A stretch of DNA of 64,000 nt from Zingiber officinale (lineage: Eukaryota > Streptophyta > Magnoliopsida > Zingiberales > Zingiberaceae): NCBI RefSeq assembly GCF_018446385.1, contig NC_055996.1, forward strand, positions 126,590,532 through 126,654,531, in the 5' to 3' direction. The notes under the pieces are model-generated. The model was not told the DNA's origin. It worked only from the letters and a program-made list of their open reading frames with translations, and searched no databases. Of the stretch, positions 11,130 through 23,024 are shown one piece after another. Position 1 is the stretch's first letter, and the number at the start of each line of letters is the position of its first letter. The position numbers and the translations under genes are program-made.

Positions 11130-14100
11130 TTACATTCTACAAAGTCCCAAAGATTTTACATGTTCTTTAAATGATTCTTTAGTCATTGGCTTAGTAAAAG
11201 GATCTGCAAGCATAACACATGTAGGGACATACTCAAGAATGACTTTTCTTTTAGCCACAATATCCCTTATAAAATTATATTTAATTTCTATATGTTTGCC
11301 TTTGCTATGATATTTGGGATCCTTGGAAAAAACTATTGCAGCTTGACTGTCACAGTAGACAGTTACTGGATTCCCACTATCCTCAGCAATTTTCAGATGC
11401 TTCAGAAACCTTCTCAACCAGACTACTTCTTGCACAGCTGCTGAACATGCCACATATTCAGCTTCCATAGTCGACAAAGCTACACAAGCTTGTTTTTTGC
11501 TGTTCCAAGAGATAGCGCCACCATTCAGCAAAAATGCATAGCCTGATGTGGATTTTCTATCAACCAGGTCTCCAACCCAATCTGCATCTGAATAACCTTT
11601 CATATTCATATCTGATCCTTGAAAACCGAGACAATAATCTGTTGTCGCCTTCAGATATCTGAATATTCTTTTTACTGCCTTCCAGTGTCTCGGTCCTGGG
11701 TTTGACTGGAAGCGACTGACCAAGCCCACAACATAGCTGATATCGGGACGTGTACACAACATAGTGTACATCAAACTATCAATAGCACTGGCATATGGTT
11801 TTTTATTCATCTCAGCTATTTCCTCTGGAGTTTTAGGACACGTACTCTTGCTCAACACAGTACCTTTCACAATAGGTGTATGTTCTATGTTGCAATTAGA
11901 CATGCTGAAATACTGTAACATCTTATTTATATAAGACTCTTGTGACAGACCCAAAAGTCTTTTAGAACGATCTCTTATGATCTTCACCCCTAAGATGTAT
12001 TCAGCTTCTCCCATATCTGTTGTATTAAATTATGATGACAGCCACTTCTTGACTTCATTCACATATCCTATGTCATTTCCAGCTATCAGCATATCATCAA
12101 CATATAATGATAAAATGATATACTTTCCTTTTTCCCTTTTCAGGAAAACACAATGATCCTCATTGATCATCTCAAAACCATAAGATAAAACGACTTCATT
12201 AAATCTTATGTTCCATTATCTTGACGCTTGCTTTAGCCCATATATAGACTTTCTAAGTCTACATACTTTTTGCTCTTGACCTTCAGTAATGAAACCTTCT
12301 GGCTGAACCATATAGATTTCTTCGTCAAGATCACCGTTAAGGAAAGCGATTTTTACATCCATTTGATGTAATTCTAAGTCATAATGTGCCACAAAGGCCA
12401 AAATAACTCGTATTGATACAAATTTCACTACGGGAGAAATTGTCTCTTCAAAGTCAATACCCTCTATTTGGGTATATCCTTTTGTAACTAAACGAGCTTT
12501 GTATCTGTTAATCGATCCATCTGCTTTCCTCTTTATTTTAAGAATCCACTTATTCCCAATAGCCCTTCAGCCCGGAGGAAGATCGACTAAGTCCCAAACA
12601 TGATTTTGAATCATGGACTCCATCTCTTCAACTATTGCAGCTTTCTATTTTTCTCTAACTCTACATCCCAATGCTTCCTCAATGGATTGAGGTTCGTCAT
12701 CGTCAATTGGAAGTGTAACCAATGTCTCATTCTCAATATCAAACCTCTTCTTAGGTTTGATCTTACGAACACTTCTTCGTAAGTTGGGTTGTTGAGAAGT
12801 CAACTCATGACTCGGCATATTACTCCCACTCGGTTGACTAGACTCAGGTATCCCTTTTGACACCTCTCTTGTTGATAATATCTCATCCTCCTCAAATAGA
12901 GGAACATTTTTATCAACATCACCTTTGATTGGGAACTCTGTTTCGAGAAAAGTCGCATCGCTTGAGTCTATTTCGGAGACGGTTCCATCTAGTTGCTCAC
13001 CTATAAAAATATAACCTTTAGAGGTCTCATGATATCTTATAAAGATACATTTATTACCTCTTGGCCCTAGTTTTCCATACTTGTGAGAACTATCATGAAC
13101 ATAAGCAGCTGACCCCCAGGGTCTCAGATTACTCAAATCTGGTTTTCTGCCTGTCTAACGTTCATATGGGGTAGATAGAATTAACTTTGAAGGCACTTTG
13201 TTAAGTATATAGGCTGCAGTTAATAATGTATCTCCCCAATAGGAGATCGGCAAATTAGCTTGCGTCATCATAGACCTAACCATTTCAAGAAAAGTCCTAT
13301 TTCTTCTTTCAGCTACCCCATTTTGCTGTGGAGTTCCAGGGATTGTCAGCTGTCTAATAATCCCTCTATCATTACATATTATTTGAACATATCAGACAAA
13401 TACTCCCTTTCACGGTCAGTGCGTAAAGTCTTAACTTTATGTTCCATTTGATTCTCAACTTTGTTCATATAACGAATAAATCAATCTAATGCTTCAGATT
13501 TGTGAGAAATCAAATACACATGACCGAACCTAGAGAAATCATCAATAAATGTAATGAAATAGGAAGCTCCATGTCTAGCTTTCACATTCATTGGACCAAA
13601 AATATCCGAATGAATTAACTACAATGTTGATTCAGATCTAATAGCCTTACCAAATGGTTTCCTAGTTACTTTTCCTGGAAGACAATGCTCACATATAGAC
13701 AATTGAATCTTAGCCCGAGTGCCCAATAGACACCCTCTAGCTAACCGATTCATACGTTCTTGTCCTATGTGTCCTAATCTAGCATGCCAAACTTCATCAG
13801 TTATATCTGCATCACTAGTTAAAGCAATGTTTGAAAAACAACCATCAATAGCATAATTGACATCTGGTTCTACATCAAGAACCATAAAACCATTTGTTAA
13901 AAAACCATATATGATTGACACTAAGTCAATCTTAAGTTCAACAGACCGACTGTAAAAATTAATACAATACCCTAAATCAAGAAGACACGTAACGGAAACA
14001 AGATTCCGTCGAATTTCAGGAGCATACAGGACATCATGTAGAAACAAAACTCTACCACCACGGAGGTTGAGTTTGCAAGTGCCGATTCCTTTGACTTAAA

Positions 14101-15130
14101 CTCTTGCATTGTTTCACACATAGATCCACTTGTTGTCAGCTGGTACCCGACGGTACTCAACAAATGTAACTCGTTCCCGAGCGACATGGTTGGTTGCTCC
14201 CGAATCTATAATCCACAAAGGATAAGAATCAGCTAATAACACTGAACTAACAACAAAATGCTCTTGAAAAGAAGACACACTTGGATTTACCTTTTTCAGC
14301 TCAGTGCACTCCCGAGCAAAGTGGCCCTTTTTACCATAGTTAAAACAAGTCAACTTGTTTTTAGGCTTCTTTCCAGTCTTCTTTACTATCTTCTTGATTG
14401 GGCCTTGTCCCACAACAGCAGCTTCCCTCTTCTTTCCCTTCCCTTTCTTGAACCATTTATTTTTCTTGGATCCATATGATCCTGCAAAACCTACAGCTAC
14501 ATAGGCTTGTCCAGAAATCCTTGCGGATTCAACTCTCTCCGCCTCTAATTCTACATGACGTGAAACGTCAGTGAAAGTCTTGATACTCTCACTGTGAGTT
14601 AGGGTCTGCTTCATGGTCTTCCAAGAATCTGGAAGTGAACGAATAACTGCTTGAACCTGTTGTTCATCAGTCAACTCATGACCAACAGTTTTAAGCTCCC
14701 GAATCATGTTCGACATCTCCCTGAGGTGTTGAACCATTGATACATTCGGACGCTTTTTGTAGCTGTTAAACTTGATTGTCAGCTGTCGAAGCTTGCTCAG
14801 ACTTACTCCACTGTATTTTTCTTTAAGGGCTACTCAGACCGCATGAGCCGAAAGATACGACTCATACTCAAAAGCTAGGTCGTCTACCATTGAACTAATC
14901 AATATACCCTTTGCAGTGGAATCCTTTTTTTTCCATGCCTTATATGCATCAAGATCTCGTCTGTGTTGTGCAGTAGGACCATCTACAAGTACTTCCATAA
15001 CCTGATTTACAACCTCTAGAACTTCTTGTTCCTCAAGAACATACTGTATCTTGAGGTGCCAAATCTTATAGTTATCCTCATTAAGTTTTTCACCTTTGGT
15101 GAGTTCAGCTATTATGTTTTTGGTTGCCAT
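11130..15130 (-). pseudogene. Decayed Ty1/Copia gag-pol
   Basis: Read from 15130 down: gag beginning MATKNIIAELTKGEKLN, a CCHC-type knuckle (about 14345-14300), the protease motif IIDSGATNH (about 14205), the GAG-pre-integrase segment (VWHARLGHIG, 13790), the integrase core including TPGTPQQNGVAERRN (about 13330), RT with YVDDML (about 12100), and RNase H (YSDADWVGD near 11600; STMEAEY near 11465) ending at 11130. The domain order PR-IN-RT-RH defines Copia. The knuckle has Tyr where the second Cys should be. Stops interrupt gag at 14834, the integrase at several points, and RT at 12213 and near 12030; a frameshift lies near 14100. Most stops are one C-to-T or G-to-A change from Gln, Arg or Trp codons. 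It is inactive. Confidence 0.9.
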
Positions 15131-15571
15131 AATCTGTCATAAATAAACACATTATTTAATATTCAGTGTATATCATATGTATGCAATTTATGATTGACTT
15201 AATATTACTTTGAGTTGGTTTACAAAATCAAGTGACAACTATGTTTTCACTCATCATCAATATGACCAATCAAATTAATATTAATCAATTCTATTATATA
15301 CATTCCAACAAATGAACTAATCATTTATCATATCATGAATTCTTTAATTAAATGAACTAATCATTTAATATATCATGATTTTTTTAATTAAATGAACTAA
15401 TCATTTAATACTTCATGAACTAATCATGCATCATGTCAAGCAAACAGCATAAATAAATGAACACATCATTAACATAAAATTATGCTGCATATTGTTAACA
15501 TATATCTAACTGACATGAATGAAATGGACTAACTATTGTTCATACAAAACGATAATAAAAATAACAGAACT

Positions 15572-16147
15572 TTAATAAATTAGATAGGCAACTACCACTC
15601 CCACTAGGACAGACACTAGTGCAGTGGCCAAAATAATCCCTCTCAACCTGGACTCATTTGGAGTAATCTCAGGCAGGACAATTTTAAGATTCTCAATTGG
15701 ATCCCACACACACTCTCCCAGATCCTCTTCAGATTCATCTGGATCCTCCTTTGGATCTACAGGATCTTCTGAATCCTTTTCAGATTCATCTGGATCCTCC
15801 TCTGGATCTACAGGATCTTCTGAATCCTCTTCAGATTCTACTAGATCCTCCTCTGGATCTTCAGGACCCCAATAGAGATGAAGCAACTGTCTGCACATCT
15901 CTGAATACGAGATGTGCCCATCATAATCATCCCAAAGTTGGAATGCTATCTGCCTAAGGTTTTCCGGCAGTGAATAGATTAGAGCAAATCTTCTGTGTGT
16001 GTCTTGGACTAAAAATTATTCTCGTTCGAGTTTCTAGAACAATCGATCGAGCCGACCAATAAGTCATCCGAGTCCTTGAACAGGGTCGAAATCAAGCTCC
16101 TTAATCTCCTCCCAAAGCTTATGTTGTCGTAAATCACGACTAGCCAT
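15572..16147 (-). pseudogene. Extra ORF upstream of Copia gag, acidic repeats plus membrane segment
   Basis: A minus-strand frame of 191 codons starts at an ATG (16147) and ends at 15572, broken by three in-frame stops in its first third but with no frameshift. The last 108 codons are uninterrupted. Visible parts are an N-terminal charged region (HKLWEEIKELDFDPVQ), a middle segment rich in aromatic and leucine residues (QLLHLYWG), two and a half copies of an acidic repeat of about 21 residues containing DPVDPEEDPDESE, and a hydrophobic C-terminus (LATALVSVLVGVVVAYLIY) that would be a membrane anchor. It lies between the 5' LTR and gag in the same orientation as the element. I do not recognise the family. 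It may be an additional retrotransposon ORF or a captured host fragment. Confidence 0.5.
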
Positions 16148-17358
16148 CTGAAAAATTGAAAATAAATAAGTCAGTACAAAACCGACTAATCAGTACAAAA
16201 CCGGCTTATTTCAATTTATACAGGCATAATACCAATATAATAAATCAAGAAAAACAAATATTCTCGATTTTCAGGAGTTTAAGTCGACAATTAGAACTAA
16301 TCTAATTGGTCATACCTATTGGATCGGTTGATTAGGGATCCAGATCCTAAGCTCGGTCCATTGTCCTTAATTAGAACTAATCTAATTGGACAGAGATTTT
16401 TATACTTATGTTCTGTTACTTTTTAATCTAAGTCTATTTCGATCAATTTCAGATTTATTGATCAAACTCAGATCCGTTTGATCAAACCAATATTCATTGA
16501 TTTAAGTCTGACCAATTAGAACAAATCTAATTATTTTGATCAAATCTGACCCATTAGAACAAATCTGGTCATTTGATCATATTTGGTCCAAGTCTAATTA
16601 ATCAACCCAAATTGATTTCGGGTTTGGATCAAATTGGTTCAGTTAAACCAACTAATAATTTAAACCTGAACCGGATCTAAATGGACCAAAATTACTCTAG
16701 ACCATCTATCATAAATGATGAATTAATTGAACTCAATATTCAATTAATTATCGCATGTAAATAAAATTAATGCTAATACTATGCATTATTTGGCAAACAA
16801 AAATTATACTTTAATTAAAAAACATAAACATATTATGTTTCTTAATTTTAAATACATACAGTAATTTATAATAAACGTTATCATTTTTTTTTTTTAAATC
16901 TACTGTTTTGTAAAATATTTGCATACTGTTTTACAAAATATTTGCATGCATGAGTACATGGGAACTTATTTGTTCACAGTTTTTTTTTTATAAATATAAA
17001 AAAAAAACACCCATGTCTTTTGCACCGTGCTTCACAAATGCACGATTTTTCCGTCGGCGTTGTGCCCACGATCGACCATGCCAATGTTGCGCCTCTCTCG
17101 TAGCCTCCATGCAACCGTAACAGATACAGTCGTCGGTCACGAAGGCTAATCTCCGGCCTATTAGGACGGTCATTGGTCATGGCCATGGACTGTCGTTGTC
17201 GACAAATCCATGCAACGTTGCAATTTTACAAATTTGGCACAGCGTGTATGCTACGATACATTAGTCGTGCAAAATAGCGACAGAAAATGACGAAGCGATA
17301 CAGAAAATTTCCAAACAGAGATTTCATAATTCGTCTCTAAGCATTTAGAACTAACACA
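16148..17358 (-). other. Copia 5' leader, non-coding
   Basis: About 1.2 kb between the primer-binding site and the extra ORF. The 16260-16700 part consists of diverged repeats of AGATTTGATCAAA/TTAGAACTAATC phrases, and the 16720-16990 part is AT-rich with poly-A/T runs. No gene is supported. Short frames near 17000-17190 lack any recognisable content. Confidence 0.5.
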
Positions 17359-17370
17359 GCTCTGATACCA
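17359..17370 (-). promoter_or_regulatory. Copia primer-binding site (initiator tRNA-Met type)
   Basis: On the minus strand TGGTATCAGAGC, complementary to the 3' end of plant initiator methionine tRNA, begins one base after the LTR end. It fixes the orientation of the Copia element and the inner boundary of its 5' LTR. Confidence 0.9.
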
Positions 17371-17371
17371 A

Positions 17372-17698
17372 TGTAGATAATTTTAAATGCATGAAAGACG
17401 AATAAAATTAAAGCGGTAAAAACTTACAGCGATCTCCCGCAGATCCGCAATCGGCAATGGCGAAACTCGCTGTCAGAAGAGCGATCACAGGATCGGAAAG
17501 TCCTCCGCAATTCCACAAACCAAATTCCACCGCCTTGAATATTCTCCTCGCTTACTCTCGTCTCCAACCCACGAATGATCTCTTGGACGCACCCCCTTTA
17601 TATAGGGAAATAAATCAGGGGTATAATGAACTTTTCCATTATGAGTAGTGGGGAACGTGGACCATATTCCCACATCCCCACTCTCCCCATTTCCAACA
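17372..17698 (-). mobile_element. 5' LTR of the Copia element (327 bp)
   Basis: On the minus strand it runs from TGTTGGAAATGGGG (17698) to TTATCTACA (17372), next to the primer-binding site. A minus-strand TATA box, CCTATATAAAG, lies near 17600-17610. The outer 96 bp recur as the truncated 3' LTR at 9785-9880 with a few substitutions. The flanking 5 bp CCTCT (17699-17703) should be a target duplication, but no partner can be read because the opposite end is lost. Confidence 0.85.
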
Positions 17699-17703
17699 CC
17701 TCT

Positions 17704-18430
17704 TCAGAGAACGTACCCATCTGGGATGGGCGGAAAGATAAAACACCCAGATTTGACGGTTCTCCCGAGCGAATCAACTAACAATTCTCCTAAGAAATCT
17801 TTGACAATCAATTATCAATCCGTCACAGGGTCAACACGGAGGAGATAAATCACAGAAGACTACTAACATTTGGAATAATAATTAGTATATAAGAGAGATA
17901 TTTACCTTGATTTTATTAAGAATTGAATCTTACACTTCATGATAATAATATTTTATATATTAGTCACTAGATCGAGGAAGTCAATTACGCCCCCACGAAC
18001 GTAATTGAGTACGGGAATTCTCTCACTTAATGGCTGGGTATCATAATTTATCTCCCTTTTACCTGTCTTGAAATGGACAATGGCGTAAGAATTATATACA
18101 CATTCGCATTTACTAAAAGAGAAGTCAATGTGCAGATGCATATTTTCAGAAACAAAATTCTTTCATCCTTAATCAATTTGACGATAAACTAAAAACTTTC
18201 ATCCCTAACAAAAATTTGACGATGGACTATAAACGGATCCATCCCTAAGCCATTTAATAATGAATTATAAATTAATTTCATAATTTATTTTCCTTCCCAA
18301 GAGAAATTGTAGAACATAATCATCTGTTTTATTACTGGAAAAGCCAATGTAAATAGAGTTTTGAATCCCGAGGAGATAGAAGATCATCATGGAAAGTAAA
18401 AGAACGAATATGTTTTCGATTTTTTTTTAT
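17704..18430. other. Unassigned intergenic sequence
   Basis: Outside the Copia LTR. No gene or classified repeat is recognisable. AT content rises from left to right. Two phrases ending in CATCCCTAA with TTTGACGAT (about 18165-18250) repeat at short range. Confidence 0.4.
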
Positions 18431-18439
18431 TATAAAATC

Positions 18440-19195
18440 AGGTAAATTTGCATGCACTCCCCATTGATAAACACAATTTTACATACAGTCTCTATCCATG
18501 AAAAACTTTCTTTTCACTCCCCAGTCAAACATATTTACCTAATTACTCATGATATTTTTAGGTACAAAAAGTCCAAAAATCAGTATAAATCCTCTTAAAT
18601 TCAGTATATTAAATTAGAATCTAGTATATTTTCTATTAAATTGAGTACGATTATTTTTTCACCTCAAAATATACTCGATTTTAATTTAATATGCTGAATT
18701 TAATAAAAAATATACTCGATTTTTAATATAAATTACTGACTTTAAGAAGAATTATACTCATTTTCGGACTTTTTGTACTCAATTTTTGACTTTTTGTATC
18801 TAAAAAATATGGGTTAATTTCAATAGAAAATATACTCGATCCTAGTATAGAGTACTGGATTATAGTGTAAAGTGCTGAATTTAACAGGAATTATACTTAT
18901 TTTTAGATTTTTTATACCTAAAAAATAAGAGGGATAATTTTGATAGAAAATATACTCGATTTTTAATATAAAGTACTGACTTTAAGAAGAATTATACTCG
19001 TTTTCAGACTTTTTGTACTCAATTTTGGACTTTTTGTACCTAAAAAATCTGAGGGACAATTTAGATATCAATATTTGCATGAGGGAGTTGAAATAAGTAA
19101 TACTTTACATACAAAGAGTAGAAATAAAATTTATTAGGCATGAAAATTACATATAAAATTATGATTACCATTGAAAATTTTTCTCTAATTTACCG
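18440..19195. repeat. Fold-back repeat with 120-bp units
   Basis: The word AATATACTCGAT recurs at exactly 120-bp spacing (ending 18720, 18840, 18960), each time followed by AAGTACTGA-, TTATACT- and GACTTTTTGTAC-like words, so three tandem units cover about 18711-19050. The segment 18558-18655 is an inverted copy of the same unit (AGGTACAAAAAGTCC reading into TATTTTCTATTAAATT). The outer flanks also resemble each other in inverted orientation (TTTGCATG...CTCCC against a GGGAG partner near 19075). The whole is an AT-rich potential fold-back downstream of the WRKY gene. No target duplication was identified. Confidence 0.65.
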
Positions 19196-19423
19196 ATAAA
19201 ACAATTCAATCACATTTTGTAAGTGGATTTCATTGAATACTTTATGACGAAATGTACAGTCCCACAAAGAGACAAGGCAGGAAAATCCCACGGTGAAGGA
19301 GGTGTTGAAGGGAAATGAATGGACAAGATGATGCCTTCTCCCTCGTCTTCCTTTCTCTCTGGCTGGTTCTGCGGCCCGTTGTGTCTGCAATTTGTCGGAT
19401 AAAGAACGAACAGAGGAGGGGCA

Positions 19424-20625
19424 TCAGCTGCCGCTGGCTGCAGTGGCCGTGCTGCTGCTGCTGTTGTACGGAATCCATGCGGGCGGAAAATGGTGATCCC
19501 CCAGCGCGTTTTCGTCGTCGAATAAGGCCTCCGCATCCGGCAAGGCAGCTCCGCCCACAAGCTGCAAGTCGTCTACGTCTGTGCCCTCCACGTCCAGTAG
19601 CATTTCAGCCTCTTCCTCGTCGTCATCCGCTTCGTCGCCGCCCTCCGCGTCTTCCGAGCGGCGGCGGAGGGTTTCGTTGTCCATGGAGACAGCGAGCGGG
19701 GTGGTCGGGGAGAGACCTACTAACGGGGGGTTGGATGGGTGGTTGGCGGATGAGGGCTCGGTGCTGTCGTCTGTGACGGCGGATGCAGAGGCAGGGGAAG
19801 GGAATTTGTGGCGGGTGCTGTCGGCAAGGGAGTTTCGATGAGTGGCCACAGGGTGGTTGTGCTCAGCGGTGTAGGTGATGATGAACATGGCCGGATCAAC
19901 TCGGCTTCGCTCCACCTGCTTTCGAGCGAGGCAGCTCTTTGAGCTGCTGCAACGGTAGTATCCCCTGCTTTCCCAACCAAAAGCAGCTTCCATTCTTCTT
20001 GCTCGCTTCGAAGCCATAATAACAGAGAGAGAGAGAGGTTTATATTACTTACCGAGGATAAGGAGAGCCCTTGATGGGTTTTTGGCCGTACTTTCGCCAC
20101 GCCCACACGTCGGCGGAGAGCCCGTCGGCCGGCACCTGGCAAGCCACCTTCTTCTGCTGGTTTTTCCTGGAATAAAAATTTAACCAATTTTTAGATCAAA
20201 GTTCGCTCGTTCAATCTGATTGATGAACGAGAAACAAATGCAGCTTGGAAGAAGAACTACGTGAACCTTCTTTTAGAACGAGGAATCTGAGGCGGCAGCC
20301 GGTGAACTTGCCGGGATGGTGGATGTGGCTGCGGAAACCCTACGACGGCGGTGGAAACGTTGGCGGGGGAAAGCCACGACGCCGGAGGACTCCATCGCAG
20401 CTGTAGCGGCTTCTGCTGACTTTTCGAGAAAAAGAAAGGCTTGTAGAGCTCCTCCAGCTCCTGGAACCCATCCCGTCTCTGGAGCAGATCCGGGAAACCC
20501 GAAAAGGAACCACTTTTACCGGCTTCCGCCTCATCCAGCCTCGTCGACGAAGGACGGCGACCCCTCACCACCGCGCCTAGATCCCACTCTTCCTCGGCGG
20601 CCACCCACGGCGAGGACGACCACAT
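19424..20625 (-). CDS. WRKY: WRKY transcription factor, group IIe (WRKY22/27/29-like)
   Basis: Nuclear transcription factor binding W-box DNA. Three exons: 20625-20267, 20166-20053, 19964-19424, all with GT-AG introns and matching phases, giving 337 residues. The N-terminus has [12 protein letters not shown] and [10 protein letters not shown], as in IIe members. Exon 2 carries a basic stretch and [16 protein letters not shown]; exon 3 opens with [11 protein letters not shown] and closes the zinc finger with the HNH of TAEHNHP, a C-x5-C...HxH finger. The intron after the PYPR arginine is at the WRKY-family position. The C-terminus is strongly acidic ([15 protein letters not shown]) and may be activating. 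Relatives act in MAP-kinase-linked immunity and stress signalling, a family inference. No lesion is seen, so the gene looks intact. The first in-frame ATG before the conserved N-terminal block was taken as start. Confidence 0.93.
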
Positions 20626-20773
20626 CGTACAGAAGCTAATTAATCGCCAAGCTCGAGCTATTGGCCTATTGCGTACCTAGTCATGCTTCCGCCACGTGCA
20701 AAGCGAGACGGAGGCTTTTACGGAAGCTAGGAAGACGTCGGAAAAGGCCAAGAGAGAGGGCGGGCTAGCGGCG

Positions 20774-20779
20774 TTGACT
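20774..20779 (+). promoter_or_regulatory. W-box in the WRKY promoter
   Basis: TTGACT, about 150 bp upstream of the WRKY start codon, contains the TTGAC core bound by WRKY proteins. Self- or cross-regulation is common in the family; here it is an inference from one motif. Confidence 0.45.
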
Positions 20780-20822
20780 TTTATCTCTCCCTGTCAAGCA
20801 GACAGGGGAGAGGAAGCGTGGA

Positions 20823-20849
20823 ATATATATATATATATATATATATATA
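20823..20849. repeat. (TA)n microsatellite
   Basis: An uninterrupted TA run about 200 bp upstream of the WRKY start, likely polymorphic in length. Confidence 0.9.
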
Positions 20850-20859
20850 GAGTAATTTG

Positions 20860-23020
20860 GATGTAGACATATTTCGCAAAATGAAGAAAGCGGTGGGGAG
20901 CGTGGCACGTTGAATCAATACAAATCCAGGGTGGTTTTTGGAAACTGGCTTCAGTTTTCCTGCCACTTGCCGGTGACTTTCCATTGGAGGTTGCTCGGTC
21001 CGGTCATATTTAAAACTCCAAGAGTACGGAACGATTTAATTATTTAAAATAAAAATAAATTGATACAAATTAATTTTTAAAAATAAATTAATTATTTTTA
21101 GAAAAAGCGAACTGTGTGAAGGATATTTATTAATTAATATTTAAATATTTTGTACACTTATCATTTAAAATAAGTACATAAACTAAAAGTGAAACTCTAT
21201 AATATCATGGCCGGGTTAAGACCTATAACTAAAGTCTCAATTTTTATTAAGACCCTTCTTTTTAATATATTAAATATATTTTTATATGTTTTTTTAAAAT
21301 GAACGAAAAAAATAAGCTCAATGTGATAAAAAATTACATAATCTCATTATTTAAAAATTGAGTTCATTATTTTTAATATATTAAATATATTTTTATGTAT
21401 ATTTTGTAAAAGAATGAAAAAGATCGGGGTCCATGTGATTAAATATTTATATGATATCAATCTATTAAAATTTCAGATTTCACAAACATCTTATTAGGGT
21501 TACAATGAATAGAGTTATAAAGAGACTTTTTTTAACAAATTAAATTTATTTTTAATTATGAATGTTATTTTATAAAATCTAATATATTCCTCTTCAATAT
21601 CTCTAAATCTAACCTACTCTCGTTACATTTTTCTGATGCTTTCCATACACTGCAAAATAAAAATGTAAGTTTATTTTAATCTCCCCCTTTTCCCCTTTTC
21701 TAACTCCCCCTCGATGTGCTTCTCTTGCTCATTGAGATTGGAGAAGAGAAATCGTACCTAACACTAACATGCTGATTAAGTCGGTGCTACGATACTCCTT
21801 GTTGATTAAATTCAAATGATCATGCATTTATCCATATCGTGTCGGATAAAAATGAAAGATTTTATTATTTTTTAGCAATAACGAGTTAGATATCTCTACC
21901 ATTTCGCTTCCTTATAGACATTAAGTTTAACTTTTATTTAGATATATTTACAATCATAAATTATTCAATTTTCCCTTTTTATCCATTCTATCATTTACAA
22001 TTATTCTAGTTTACATAATGAAAAATATCATTTATTTTTTCCTTTGCTCTGTGCCTAAAAGGCTTCCATTTAGTTTTTGATAAATGATAATGACTTGTTT
22101 GGTCTCATTGTAATCTTTATTTTCTAAGGATTATGTTTAGTTTTGTCATTTATACATTGTTTTTTATTTATTTAATTTTTGTGCTTCACCAATGATGATG
22201 AGTTGAGTATAAGAGTATGATTTTTTTTTTTCTTATTTCCTCAATTTTGTTCCTTTTTACCAGGATTGTTCTATCCATCTTTTATTTAAATAATTAGATA
22301 TACTTTTATCTTTCCTCATTTTTAAACAATTTTAAATATACTTATTTTAAACTAAGTGAATTGTAAATTTATTATCTCAAGGTGTATTATTATTTCTATT
22401 AATAATATTTTGTTTAATACTGTAAAGTTTATATTTTTTTGAATTAGGTTATCAAAATTTGAATTAATAATTTTATATCTAAAAAGTGAAAAAATTAAAT
22501 TGTATAAAACATATTTTTTTAAAATTCATATTTAATTTGTTAAAAAAATTTAAATCACGGTCTTTAATCTAAGTCTGAATGAAAAAAAAGATGAGGATTT
22601 TTTTTTTAAACAATATCAAAGACCTAAAAAGAATTTTTTTACCTAAAACCTCAAATAGGCTTGAGCCGACCCTATATGGTTAGGACTTTTTCAGATAAAT
22701 ATCTGATCTTCTCTTAACCTACTTAACTTCTCTCTTATATATTGTCAATCATCGAATTCAAACTCGATCCTACTCGAACTTAGTTAAGCTGATCAACTTT
22801 GATCTGAGGATAATTGAACCAACCGTTTGAATTTGGATATTATTGAGCTCTTATAAGGATAAAATAATTTTAGAGCCTATAAGAAAGACAATATGGTTAT
22901 GATTATAGAACTTGGAACATATTAGGGTCATCTAACTATCACTAAAGAAGATTCAATTCAGATTTTTTTTTAAAAAAAAACTCTCTCAATTCTCACTACT
23001 GCTATTAATTAAGTAATGCC
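20860..23020. other. AT-rich intergenic region, possible degenerate TIR element
   Basis: About 2.1 kb without a supported gene. The phrases GGCCGGGTTAAGACCTA near 21210 and, inverted, GGGTCGGCTCAAGCCTA near 22675 resemble terminal inverted repeats of an old DNA transposon of about 1.47 kb. No clean target duplication was found and the interior is poly-A/T-rich. Confidence 0.35.
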
Positions 23021-23024
23021 AAAT

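Noticed and set aside
15624-15957. Plus-strand Ser/Gly- and Pro-rich frames
   Set aside because: They are shadows of the acidic tandem repeats of the minus-strand extra ORF.
17359-17370. Possible tRNA gene fragment
   Set aside because: It is only the retrotransposon primer-binding site complementary to tRNA-Met, with no cloverleaf around it.
9771-17698. Simple nesting of the Copia element inside the Gypsy element
   Set aside because: No Gypsy gag or protease sequence resumes to the right of the Copia 5' LTR, and the left LTR is truncated.
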